Numbered from the stretch's first letter, positions 1 through 5,529 are shown. The stretch: DNA of 5,529 bases from an uncultured Desulfobacterales bacterium (GCA_937925895.1 CALANC010000312.1:1-5529); one strand, 5' to 3'. Notes: generated by a model not told the origin, from the letters alone. Translations and numbers: made by a program.

Positions 1-1874
1 TTGCTTTTGAAATACGCTTCAGTTTCTTTTGTTTTTTCTATGGCTTCTTGGCCTTTGGGGCTTCCATACTCTAAAATTTGGGGGGTGATCAGGACGATAA
101 GTTCGGTTTTATTAGCGGCTTTAGAGGACCGGCCAAACAACCAGCTCAATCCGGGGATATCCCCCAAACACGGGATGCTTGATTGGGTGTCGATGCCGAT
201 ATCCTGGATCAGGCCGCCGATAAAAACAGTTTCCCCATTTTTGGCTACCATCCAGGTGGTGACATTGGTTGACCTAACAACTGGGATTCCCTCTTCGATT
301 GTAGCTGAATTCAGGGATGGTTCGACTTTGAGCAATATGTTATTTTCATGATCGATATAGGGAGTTATCTCAAGAATCGTTCCGGTATCTATGAATTCAA
401 CAGACTCGGTGGATATGCCTTGATTAACGGTAGTGACAACATAACCCTGCTGTCCGCCCACCTGCACCTTGGCCGGCTTGCTGTGAATGGCCAGTATCTT
501 GGGCGTCGACAGCGTGTTGATTTTTGTTTTGGTCTGCAAGGTATCTATGGCGGCCGCGAATTGATGACGGGTTCCCACACCGGTTATAATGTTGCCAAAA
601 AGGCCTTCCCCTGTTTCCGGCACGGGCGAGATATTCTCCGCACCGGGTATTATCGCTCTGCTGAAACCTCCGGTTCCGATCCTTACATCGCCAAGAATTT
701 TTTCCCAGTTGACGCCCAGGACCATATCATCGGTCAACAAAATTTCTAAGATTTTGGCCTCGATCATGACCTGTTTTGGCTGGACATCCCAAACCCGAAT
801 AAGGGCTTCTATTTTTTCTATATTTTCCGGCGTATCTTCCACGACAATGGTCTTTGAAGGTTCATGGATCTTTACCAACCGAATTCCGGGAATGTCATCT
901 AAGACTCCCTGAATCTTATCCATGTCCGCATATTCGATTTTAAAAATCTTCAGCTTTAACCTTTCGGCTTGTGGGTCCTCAGCCTGTTCAGGTTTAAACA
1001 CATAATAAACATTTCCCTTTTTTTGAAAGCTGAATCCGCCCGCCCGACAAATTGCTGCAAGCGCTTTGTTAAAGGGGACCTGGTAAAGATGGACAGATAC
1101 TTTACCAGATACATCCTTCGAGGTTACAATGTTTATTTTCTGTTGCATCGCCAGGCCTGAAAGTATCTCTCGGATATCGCCTTGATAAAAATTAAGGGTT
1201 AGCAACCGTTTCTTTTGAGTTTGATGGCTGACTCCCTGTTTTTGTTCCGACGATTTCGAGCCCTCGGGTTTCGTCGGGTTACTCTTCTTTATTGGTGATA
1301 TGGTATTTGATGATTGGGGGTTTTTGTTTTCAGGAACTTGTTTTGGCAGAGGCTCTTTAACCGCAGCCAGATGGGATCCGGCCTGATTCCCCGGATTAGT
1401 GGTTGTTTTTTTAGATGACGAAACGTTTTGAGTTTCGTACCGATGGAGATTGATGACCAACCGGTCAGGGTTTGCCAAAGTATAATGATTAAATCTTAAA
1501 AAGCTATTCGTGAGAGCGATGCGAACATCCAAATCATTTCCTGCATGCTTCAGTCTTACCCATGCTTTGGAGTTTTTGAATTCTCGATATTCGGGCAGCG
1601 TGGTCTCGACGTTCTTTAATCTGAAACGAACCTCATTGTCCTGAACCACGGGTTTGTCAAACAGGAATGGCTTGCCAAATTCAAAGACAACGGAGGAATA
1701 GTCATCATGAAGGCCGGCCCGGATGATTTTAAGCGTAACCGTTTCGGAAGCGGATTCCTCGCTGAATAATGGATTGCCGGGGAATAAAATTATTGTGACA
1801 AGCAAAGGAAATGTGCAAATTGCTTTGAGTATGAATCCGGTCAGGAGTTTTAAGGGCCGCTTTTTACGATTCAT
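1..1874 (-). CDS. pilQ: Type IV pilus secretin PilQ (3' end cut by window edge)
   Basis: PilQ forms the multimeric outer-membrane channel through which the pilus passes. I translated 624 uninterrupted codons from the ATG at 1874; the gene leaves the window without a stop. In order: a basic then hydrophobic signal-like segment (residues 1-38, no lipobox); an AMIN-type beta domain (about 45-146, ending PDRLVINLH), which binds peptidoglycan in known PilQ; a Lys/Ser/Pro/Asn-rich linker (148-222); the N0/STN domain (224-292); one N1 domain (306-362); and the secretin core (about 367-602). The core ends in recognisable blocks: GETVFIGGLIQD (547-558), IPCLGDIPGLSWLFG (567-581) and TELIVLITPQIL (590-601). 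Family members usually end soon after this block, so little is missing. Many PilQ have two AMIN domains and are longer. An in-frame TGA just upstream makes this ATG the first possible start; its ribosome site is weak. The gene follows pilP by 39 bases. The family call is firm; PilQ rather than another secretin rests mainly on the AMIN domain and the neighbours. Confidence 0.93.
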   Translation of the reverse strand, partial: MNRKKRPLKLLTGFILKAICTFPLLVTIILFPGNPLFSEESASETVTLKIIRAGLHDDYSSVVFEFGKPFLFDKPVVQDNEVRFRLKNVETTLPEYREFKNSKAWVRLKHAGNDLDVRIALTNSFLRFNHYTLANPDRLVINLHRYETQNVSSSKKTTTNPGNQAGSHLAAVKEPLPKQVPENKNPQSSNTISPIKKSNPTKPEGSKSSEQKQGVSHQTQKKRLLTLNFYQGDIREILSGLAMQQKINIVTSKDVSGKVSVHLYQVPFNKALAAICRAGGFSFQKKGNVYYVFKPEQAEDPQAERLKLKIFKIEYADMDKIQGVLDDIPGIRLVKIHEPSKTIVVEDTPENIEKIEALIRVWDVQPKQVMIEAKILEILLTDDMVLGVNWEKILGDVRIGTGGFSRAIIPGAENISPVPETGEGLFGNIITGVGTRHQFAAAIDTLQTKTKINTLSTPKILAIHSKPAKVQVGGQQGYVVTTVNQGISTESVEFIDTGTILEITPYIDHENNILLKVEPSLNSATIEEGIPVVRSTNVTTWMVAKNGETVFIGGLIQDIGIDTQSSIPCLGDIPGLSWLFGRSSKAANKTELIVLITPQILEYGSPKGQEAIEKTKETEAYFKS

Positions 1875-1913
1875 ATCCCGGTTTTTCCATGGCGTTCAGC
1901 TTTTATTTAATGG

Positions 1914-2411
1914 TTAATCCGCAGGTGCCATAACCTGAAGAACTTTTTCTTGATTGTTCGATTTTAAAACCACCTCATTAGAATTAATCTTTACAATTTG
2001 ATATTCACCGATGTTTTCGCCATTCCGCATAAATCTGTCATTGATGACGGCCATGGAATCGTCCCCGCCAATAATAGTTCCCTTGAGCTCCAAAGTGCCA
2101 ATGGACACCGGTGATATTTCCGCCGGAATTGGGGGCTTAGATTCCGGGGGCAGTTGTGCAGGTGAAAAAATATCTCTGATGTTCATGTTCACAAACTCAT
2201 CGGCGGGAAACCCGGTCTTTTGGCTTGTTTTAGGTTTGGTTTTTTGGATCTGAGAAGCATCGAATTTCACCGCTTGAGGGGGGGACGCAGCAATATTCTC
2301 ATCAGAGCCATCTTTTTTGTGTACAAAGCGAAAATATGCAACAATGGCTGCCACAATTACCAGCCCAATAACAAGGTAAATCTTTACTTTTTCGCTTTTT
2401 TTAGACATCAT
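1914..2411 (-). CDS. pilP: PilP-like pilus assembly protein, membrane-anchored
   Basis: This 165-residue protein sits exactly where PilP is expected, between pilO and pilQ. PilP links the PilN/PilO pair to the secretin across the periplasm. Visible parts: a short basic N-terminus; one hydrophobic segment (about residues 11-28); a low-complexity, Pro/Lys/Ser-rich stretch (32-70); the phrase VNMNIRDIFSPAQLPPE, resembling the 'RDPF/DIFSP' lead-in of PilP and GspC homology-region proteins; and a small C-terminal beta domain (about 100-160) with the pattern LELKGTIIGGDDSMAVINDRF then GENIGEYQIVKI and EVVLKSN. Classical PilP is a lipoprotein, but no cysteine occurs here, so it is probably held by a transmembrane helix. 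Two adjacent ATGs (2411 and 2408) can start it; GAGAG at 2421-2425 lies 9 bases before the first. The domain alone could also be called GspC/GspB-like; context decides for PilP. Confidence 0.8.
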   Translation of the reverse strand: MMSKKSEKVKIYLVIGLVIVAAIVAYFRFVHKKDGSDENIAASPPQAVKFDASQIQKTKPKTSQKTGFPADEFVNMNIRDIFSPAQLPPESKPPIPAEISPVSIGTLELKGTIIGGDDSMAVINDRFMRNGENIGEYQIVKINSNEVVLKSNNQEKVLQVMAPAD

Positions 2412-2420
2412 TTTCTAATT

Positions 2421-2425
2421 CTCTC
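2421..2425 (-). promoter_or_regulatory. Ribosome binding site of pilP
   Basis: GAGAG on the minus strand lies 9 bases before the ATG at 2411 and 12 before the second ATG at 2408. It sits just downstream of the self-complementary GCTCCGGAGC (2430-2439) and within a small CTC-TTGA-GAG palindrome, which could partly mask it in RNA. The independent site fits pilP being separated from pilO by the repeat element. Confidence 0.45.
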
Positions 2426-2459
2426 AAGAGCTCCGGAGCAAGCTGCATATATTAAATGT

Positions 2460-2637
2460 GTATTCACCGCCTGCTACGCTTGAGGCGCAGAGATCGCAGA
2501 GGAGTAAACTTATTTCATTTTCCGCTGAGACGCCGGAAAATGAAAATCAATCTGCCTAACGCAGGCATTAATACGAAAAATATACTCAGCGTCCTTTGCG
2601 TCTCTAACGATCCCGACAAGTCGGGAGAGTGGGCGGT
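2460..2637. repeat. Palindromic repeat element between pilO and pilP (CGCAGAG family)
   Basis: This gap carries nested inverted repeats. Outer ends are ACCGCC (2466-2471) and GGCGGT (2632-2637). Inner arms 2482-2501 and 2585-2604 are reverse complements at 15 of 20 positions. Inside lie a perfect 10-base stem with a 9-base loop (2515-2543, arms TCATTTTCCG/CGGAAAATGA) and a short TGCCT/AGGCA stem (2553-2567). A further TCCCGAC-AA-GTCGGGA palindrome (2611-2626) follows the right inner arm. The heptamer CGC(A/T)GAG recurs at 2486, 2495 and 2523 on the plus strand and at 2585-2591 on the minus strand. It resembles the CGCAGAG-type dispersed intergenic repeats I recall from Desulfobacterota and some other genomes, in a decayed copy; this was not checked. 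No coding potential seen. Confidence 0.8.
2611..2626. repeat. Short perfect palindrome TCCCGAC-AA-GTCGGGA
   Basis: Seven-base arms with only two bases between them form a strong GC-rich hairpin (a 6-bp stem with a 4-base loop when folded in RNA). It lies about 40 bases after the pilO stop in the direction of transcription. It is not followed by a T run on the minus strand, so it is not a standard intrinsic terminator. It may be part of the surrounding repeat element, and could protect the 3' end of an upstream transcript. Confidence 0.6.
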
Positions 2638-2665
2638 TTGCTCATTAGAATATGAAATACCCGGG

Positions 2666-3205
2666 TCAAATGGCTTTTTTATGCTCAAAAACACTGGCCA
2701 TTAATTCGACCCGGCATTGATCCGAATTGTCTAATTTGGTGATGGTAATTTTGTCCATTACCACAATCCGGTTCATCTTTTCAAGGTCGTTGATCAAAAA
2801 ATAAATATCCACAAAGTTCCCATTAAACAAAAGTTGGATGGGATTTTTTAGATATATTTTTTCTTCTCTCACCGGTAACGGCTGCAGACTGATCAACGCT
2901 ATCTTTCGTTGTTTCATCAACGAATCGATTTGGTTGATTAATAAACCGATTTTTCCTGATTCCGGAATCCGCTCATTTAAATAATTCAGTTCTTTTTCTG
3001 TTGCTTTCAGAGCCCCTCGAAGTTCTTCCAAATTGGTGGAGGCCAGGTTTACCTCAATCGTTTTTTTAGACAAGATGTCTTTTTCAATTCCGAACTGCTC
3101 TTTTGTTTTCATAACATGCTTGAAAGTCAGATAGCCGCATATCATCGAAACAGTGATAATAATTATCAGGCACGCCCGGTCTATATTTTTTATGCTCAAG
3201 TTCAT
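2666..3205 (-). CDS. pilO: Type IV pilus assembly protein PilO
   Basis: PilO is a bitopic inner-membrane protein that pairs with PilN in the periplasm and helps align the pilus machine. The 179 residues show a short cytoplasmic tail, one transmembrane helix (about 11-28, LIIIITVSMICGYLTF), a coiled coil rich in Glu/Lys/Leu (about 36-79), then a ferredoxin-like globular domain. Family landmarks are the segment IPESGKIGLLINQIDSLMKQR (80-100, the 'LPxxxEIPxLLxxI' region) and NPIQLLFNGNFVDIYFLINDL (121-141) followed by MNRIVVMDKITI. Length fits the family. Upstream bases are TATAGAAAAA, so the ribosome site is poor. Unlike the tight pilM-pilN junction, this gene is isolated from both neighbours by gaps of 185 and 254 bases that hold repeat elements, so it may not be translationally coupled to pilN. 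The call rests on domain pattern plus position. Confidence 0.88.
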   Translation of the reverse strand: MNLSIKNIDRACLIIIITVSMICGYLTFKHVMKTKEQFGIEKDILSKKTIEVNLASTNLEELRGALKATEKELNYLNERIPESGKIGLLINQIDSLMKQRKIALISLQPLPVREEKIYLKNPIQLLFNGNFVDIYFLINDLEKMNRIVVMDKITITKLDNSDQCRVELMASVFEHKKAI

Positions 3206-3216
3206 TTTTTTCTATA

Positions 3217-3379
3217 AATGCCTAAAGTGCCTAAAATGATCTAAAATGCCTAAAGTTAATGATTGGATTATTTTTTCAAGGTCTTTGGCAAATCGTTTGC
3301 GCTCCATATTTTCCCTGACAATTATATTAAAATGTTGAAATTCCAAAATTTTAGGCACTTTAGATCATTTTAGGCATTT
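3217..3379. repeat. Long inverted repeat element between pilN and pilO (TGCCTAAA family)
   Basis: Two 27-base arms, 3228-3254 and 3350-3376, are reverse complements with 26 of 27 matches, separated by a 95-base AT-rich centre. Each arm is built from TGCCTAAA units around TGATCTAAA; a third TGCCTAAAG unit at 3219-3227 extends the left arm by 9 bases. The centre holds a small hairpin GCAAA-TCG-TTTGC (3288-3300). The element fills nearly the whole gap: it begins about 11 bases after the pilN stop and ends about 11 bases before the pilO start. No open frame of note is inside. It looks like a dispersed, non-coding palindromic element that inserted into the operon, but copy number cannot be seen here. 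Confidence 0.85.
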
Positions 3380-3390
3380 CTTCTCCCAAT

Positions 3391-3981
3391 CTACGATTTC
3401 GAAATTTTGCAGTCCATCTGAAAAGTGATAACCTTAACCAGCGATTTTCGGTCTTGAGGAGACCTGGGTATCTGGGTTTCTTTTGCATACTTCAGCACCA
3501 CACCATGAAACATCGGCTCGCCTGAGAGCTGAGTCAAAAAATTACCCAAGTCAAAATTGGACAAGGAAAATCCGTTAAGTTCTATACTGGAGACAAAGTC
3601 TTCTTCCTCCGCACCGGCATCAACGGAAAGCTTTGTGAGCCAGGTTCGGGTATTCATAATTTCCGACAATTTCAGGAGTATCTTCGAAAGCGGCTGAATC
3701 TGGGTGAGGTCTTTAAGTAACGATTCCTGGAGACTCAGGCGTTGAATCTCTTGTTGTGTTTCTTTGATTTCTTCTATGGTTGTCCCCAGTTGCTTTTGCA
3801 TATCTTCAAGGGTTGTCACGGGCCGTTTTTTGGGTAAAACAACTTGAACCTGATATTGATAGAATCCAAAAATCAGGGAAAGACAAAGGATCAAGCAACC
3901 GGACCATAAGAAAATACGGCGAGATATATATCTTTTAGATAGGATATCGGTCGGAATTAAATTGATTTCTCTTAAAGCCAT
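3391..3981 (-). CDS. pilN: Type IV pilus assembly protein PilN
   Basis: PilN is the bitopic partner of PilO whose cytoplasmic tail docks onto PilM. The diagnostic feature is the N-terminal INLIP motif (residues 6-10), equivalent to the INLLP peptide that inserts into PilM in solved complexes. It is followed by a basic stretch (KRYISRR), one transmembrane helix (about 23-42), a Gln/Glu-rich coiled coil (57-93) and a periplasmic ferredoxin-like domain (about 97-193; TRTWLTKLSVDAG and SSIELNGFSLSNFDLGNFLTQL are typical in position and pattern). The 196-residue length is normal. The ATG at 3981 lies inside the end of pilM, giving a 10-base overlap, so translation is probably coupled; no good independent ribosome site is seen. 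GspL/GspM-type type II secretion proteins are an alternative reading that the INLIP motif argues against. Confidence 0.92.
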   Translation of the reverse strand: MALREINLIPTDILSKRYISRRIFLWSGCLILCLSLIFGFYQYQVQVVLPKKRPVTTLEDMQKQLGTTIEEIKETQQEIQRLSLQESLLKDLTQIQPLSKILLKLSEIMNTRTWLTKLSVDAGAEEEDFVSSIELNGFSLSNFDLGNFLTQLSGEPMFHGVVLKYAKETQIPRSPQDRKSLVKVITFQMDCKISKS

Positions 3982-5090
3982 GTCACTTTTCGCATTGCCA
4001 GGCCCAGTGCCAGGGCAAATGGCGTCCCCTCAGACGTATCAGGCAAAAGCCTGTTATCTGCTAGTGAGAGCTTTATTATCGGATTAATGCATTTTGTCGG
4101 GATATCAAACTTTCTTTTAATATATTGATCCAGAAATTTTATTAAGCTTCCCTGACCATACATATATATCTCTTCAAACTTTACCTTTTGCATTTCAGAT
4201 CTGACATAACCGGTAATCTGATAAAATTCATGAATCAATCCATCAACATACGGTGCTAAAATCTGGAACACGGAACGGTAAATTTCCATTGCATCCTCTT
4301 GATCCTCGTTCTCTTCTTCAGAAACCCCGCTTTCAGATCTTATATGATGGTCATAATAGAGCCCGTATTTTTTAAGTATTCCCAGAGCCTGTTCGCTGTT
4401 GCCCGAGAGCTCAAGGTTGGTCTCCAAGCGGTCCAAAAGAGGTTTTATCCCCCAGGACGTATTTCGCTGGGCCAGAATTCTGTTTTTGGTGACCACGGCG
4501 ATGAGGCTTTGATTGTGTCCGATATTGCATAAGATGAGAGGGATGTCTTTTGTGGAGAAAAGATAATTATGCAGTCGTAACAAAGAAGAAAGTTTAAAAT
4601 CTATCGCCTCGATTGAAAAACCTGCCCGTTTTAACAGCAGGTTGTATTGTTGGATTTGTTCCCTGCGAACAGCAATGATAATGGCGTTAAACTTTTTGTT
4701 TTTTCCGGATGAAATGTCAATGATAGATGGATAATCGATGATGGCTTCTTCCAAAGGGAAAGAAAGGTGTCGCCTGCATTCTCTGACAATCGCATCTTCT
4801 ATGGTTTCCTCAGCATCGATCTCAAAGGTTATGGGAAAGCTAAATATGTGCCTGGCTGGAAGATGGATGACTACACTTTTGCCCCGGAATCTTCTGTGTT
4901 TGGCAATCTCCTTCAATACGGGAATCAGAGCGTCATCCGGCTCGGTGCTGTCCGTATTTCCATCGTCCAATTTTCGATGAAATAGTCCCCGTATGGTTAT
5001 TCCCTGCTGGGTTTTTTGAAACTGGGCGGCGTAAATATTTTCATCGTTAATGTCTATGCCAATGGGGTATCTGTTTTTGAGATTAAACAT
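3972..5090 (-). CDS. pilM: Type IV pilus assembly actin-like protein PilM
   Basis: PilM is a cytoplasmic protein of the actin/FtsA fold that holds the PilN tail and links the pilus platform to the envelope complex. The 372 residues begin with the phosphate-1 strand YPIGIDINDENIYAAQF (8-24), continue through a PilM-like segment (VVIHLPARHIFSFPITF, 73-89; ECRRHLSFPLEEAIIDYP, 104-121), the phosphate-2 region LILCNIGHNQSLIAVV (185-200), and the adenosine-side loop IYMYGQGSLIKFLDQYI (308-324), ending in the typical TPFALALGLAMRKV (356-369). The motifs are weak: the usual 'DIG' of phosphate-2 reads NIG and the usual small residues after GIDI are replaced by NDEN. A very acidic stretch (258-266) precedes the second half. 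Start at the ATG 5090; upstream ACGGTTAAA gives only a weak ribosome site. First gene of the pil cassette, overlapping pilN. Identity is supported by order, length and the INLIP partner downstream. Confidence 0.9.
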   Translation of the reverse strand: MFNLKNRYPIGIDINDENIYAAQFQKTQQGITIRGLFHRKLDDGNTDSTEPDDALIPVLKEIAKHRRFRGKSVVIHLPARHIFSFPITFEIDAEETIEDAIVRECRRHLSFPLEEAIIDYPSIIDISSGKNKKFNAIIIAVRREQIQQYNLLLKRAGFSIEAIDFKLSSLLRLHNYLFSTKDIPLILCNIGHNQSLIAVVTKNRILAQRNTSWGIKPLLDRLETNLELSGNSEQALGILKKYGLYYDHHIRSESGVSEEENEDQEDAMEIYRSVFQILAPYVDGLIHEFYQITGYVRSEMQKVKFEEIYMYGQGSLIKFLDQYIKRKFDIPTKCINPIIKLSLADNRLLPDTSEGTPFALALGLAMRKVTWL

Positions 5091-5115
5091 TTTAACCGTT
5101 ATTTTTTGTTGCGTT

Positions 5116-5131
5116 TACAATTGCTCGGCCA
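5116..5131 (-). promoter_or_regulatory. Possible sigma-54-like promoter upstream of pilM
   Basis: In the 89-base spacer between the toxin stop and the pilM start, the minus strand reads TGGCCGAGCAATTGTA. This matches the -24 TGGC and the -12 TTG.A of the sigma-54 consensus at the right spacing, but the conserved C of the -12 GC is T and the -24 AC is CG. It would place the transcript start roughly 16 bases before the pilM ATG. No convincing sigma-70 pair for pilM was found in the spacer; readthrough from the toxin operon is equally possible. Confidence 0.22.
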
Positions 5132-5148
5132 ATGGTTATTTCTTCCAT

Positions 5149-5179
5149 TTGCAACATAAAACACGAAATGTGGTATAAT
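5149..5179 (+). promoter_or_regulatory. Extended -10 promoter-like sequence pointing into the toxin gene (antisense)
   Basis: The plus strand carries TGGTATAAT at 5171-5179, a perfect TATAAT with the TGn extension, and TTGCAA at 5149-5154 as a possible -35 with a 19-base spacer, slightly long. Transcription would start near 5186 and run antisense through the toxin gene. There is no plus-strand gene to serve. It may be chance in AT-rich DNA. Confidence 0.25.
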
Positions 5180-5509
5180 TTACCCGTTCAAATCAAGGGC
5201 AATTTTCAACGCTTCATTCAGCGCTTTGATTTTATCATCTGAAAGAGAACCCAGAAAGTTTGTCAGATCTGATTTGGGAATACGAATAAGCTCATCACAG
5301 TGTATACTGCCTTCGTGCTTTAAACCTTCTGCAGTCCCAACGATGACCTGCGTGGATAGACCATCATGGGTGCTATTTATGGGCGCACAAAGAACCGTGG
5401 AAAAACGTGAGCTAATGATAATCTGACGACTTACCACTACAAAAACCCTAAAATTATTAGGGTCCTGAGATGAGGGCTTACGGACGCGATATAAATCACC
5501 CCGTTTCAC
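5180..5509 (-). CDS. MazF/PemK-family toxin (type II toxin-antitoxin endoribonuclease)
   Basis: MazF/PemK toxins are small mRNA-cleaving ribonucleases held inactive by a co-expressed antitoxin. The 109 residues match the family along their length: the opening MKRGDLYRV, a conserved strand RVFVVVSRQ (21-29), [10 protein letters not shown] (38-47), [14 protein letters not shown] (50-63), [15 protein letters not shown] (68-82) and the closing helix [15 protein letters not shown]. By position, Arg21 and Thr47 correspond to the catalytic Arg and Thr of characterised MazF; this is an alignment by eye. The usual Pro after that Arg is Val. Start is a GTG, not ATG, preceded by a strong AGGTGG site at 5514-5519 with 4 bases spacing. 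The GTG overlaps the TGA of a preceding frame, as expected for an antitoxin-toxin pair. The gene is same-strand with the pil cassette but probably unrelated in function. Appears intact. Confidence 0.88.
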   Translation of the reverse strand: MKRGDLYRVRKPSSQDPNNFRVFVVVSRQIIISSRFSTVLCAPINSTHDGLSTQVIVGTAEGLKHEGSIHCDELIRIPKSDLTNFLGSLSDDKIKALNEALKIALDLNG

Positions 5510-5529
5510 AATTCCACCTGATTGGAAAG
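5506..5529 (-). CDS. Probable C-terminal end of the cognate antitoxin (partial)
   Basis: A minus-strand frame from the window edge reads LSNQVEL and then stops at a TGA (5506-5508) that overlaps the toxin's GTG start as GTGA. A 4-base stop/start overlap is the usual arrangement in MazE/PemI-MazF/PemK operons, where the antitoxin comes first. Only seven codons are visible, and the other two minus-strand frames are also open here, so the existence of the gene is an inference from the junction and from toxin biology; the antitoxin family cannot be named. Confidence 0.4.
   Translation of the reverse strand, partial: LSNQVEL
5514..5519 (-). promoter_or_regulatory. Ribosome binding site of the MazF-like toxin
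   Basis: AGGTGG on the minus strand lies 4 bases before the GTG at 5509. It is the best Shine-Dalgarno match in the window and decides the start: no ATG is available in frame upstream to the window edge, and the protein begins with the family's usual K-R-G-D after this codon. The site lies inside the last codons of the presumed antitoxin, which fits coupled translation. Confidence 0.7.

Noticed and set aside
1..1160. Several plus-strand open frames (for example 1-351, 348-749, 589-912, 969-1160)
   Set aside because: They lie opposite a continuous minus-strand secretin frame with clear family motifs, and their translations show no recognisable domain.
1864..1890. Tiny frame MEKPGYES overlapping the pilQ start, as a possible leader peptide
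   Set aside because: Nine codons including the stop, no ribosome site, and easily explained by chance.
2515..2543. Intrinsic terminator after pilO
   Set aside because: The stem is perfect, but on the minus strand the right arm is followed by a mixed AT stretch (AATAAGTTT), not a T run, and the downstream genes belong to the same complex.
2220..2704. Plus-strand frames spanning the pilO-pilP gap
   Set aside because: They run through the palindromic repeats and into pilP and pilO antisense, with low-complexity translations and no ribosome site of note.
3217..3379. CRISPR array made of TGCCTAAA repeats
   Set aside because: The units are 8-10 bases, nearly contiguous and arranged as an inverted repeat; there are no regular unique spacers and no cas genes.
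4299..4985. Plus-strand open frames opposite pilM
   Set aside because: The minus strand here encodes a full-length PilM; the opposite frames overlap one another and look like compositional shadows.
1..5090. Type II secretion (GspL-M-C-D) in place of a type IV pilus cassette
   Set aside because: The INLIP motif at the PilN N-terminus, the separate PilM and PilN proteins, the gene order and the AMIN domain of the secretin all fit PilMNOPQ better, even though PilP and the secretin core have Gsp-like traits.

Overview
This window is almost entirely the inner-membrane and outer-membrane assembly cassette of a type IV pilus, read leftwards on the minus strand in the canonical order pilM-pilN-pilO-pilP-pilQ. 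It is followed upstream, at the right edge, by a MazF/PemK-type toxin gene on the same strand. The Gram-negative PilMNOPQ set with an outer-membrane secretin and AMIN domain shows a diderm bacterium. The moderate-to-low GC, the protein style and two intergenic palindromic repeat families are reminiscent of Desulfobacterota (former Deltaproteobacteria, sulfate-reducer type). That taxonomic placement is an impression and was not checked by any search.

Layout, from right to left (the direction of transcription): the last codons of a probable antitoxin (5506-5529); a GTG-started MazF-like toxin (5180-5509); an 89-base spacer with weak promoter candidates; pilM (3972-5090), overlapping pilN (3391-3981) by 10 bases; a 185-base gap nearly filled by a long inverted repeat; pilO (2666-3205); a 254-base gap holding a second, unrelated palindromic repeat element; pilP (1914-2411); a 39-base gap; and pilQ, which runs off the left edge at base 1 with only a short C-terminal tail missing.

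How the genes work together (established for the family): PilM is a cytoplasmic actin-like protein that binds the INLxP tail of PilN. PilN and PilO are single-pass proteins that pair in the periplasm. PilP joins PilN/PilO and contacts the N-terminal domains of the PilQ secretin, giving a continuous trans-envelope channel for the pilus. No pilin, ATPase or platform (PilA, PilB/T, PilC) gene lies in the window.

Nothing here proves a wholly new system. The points most worth a second look are the two different repeat elements that bracket pilO and separate the cassette into pilMN / pilO / pilPQ, the degenerate nucleotide-site motifs of PilM, the non-lipoprotein PilP, and the atypical PilQ secretin.
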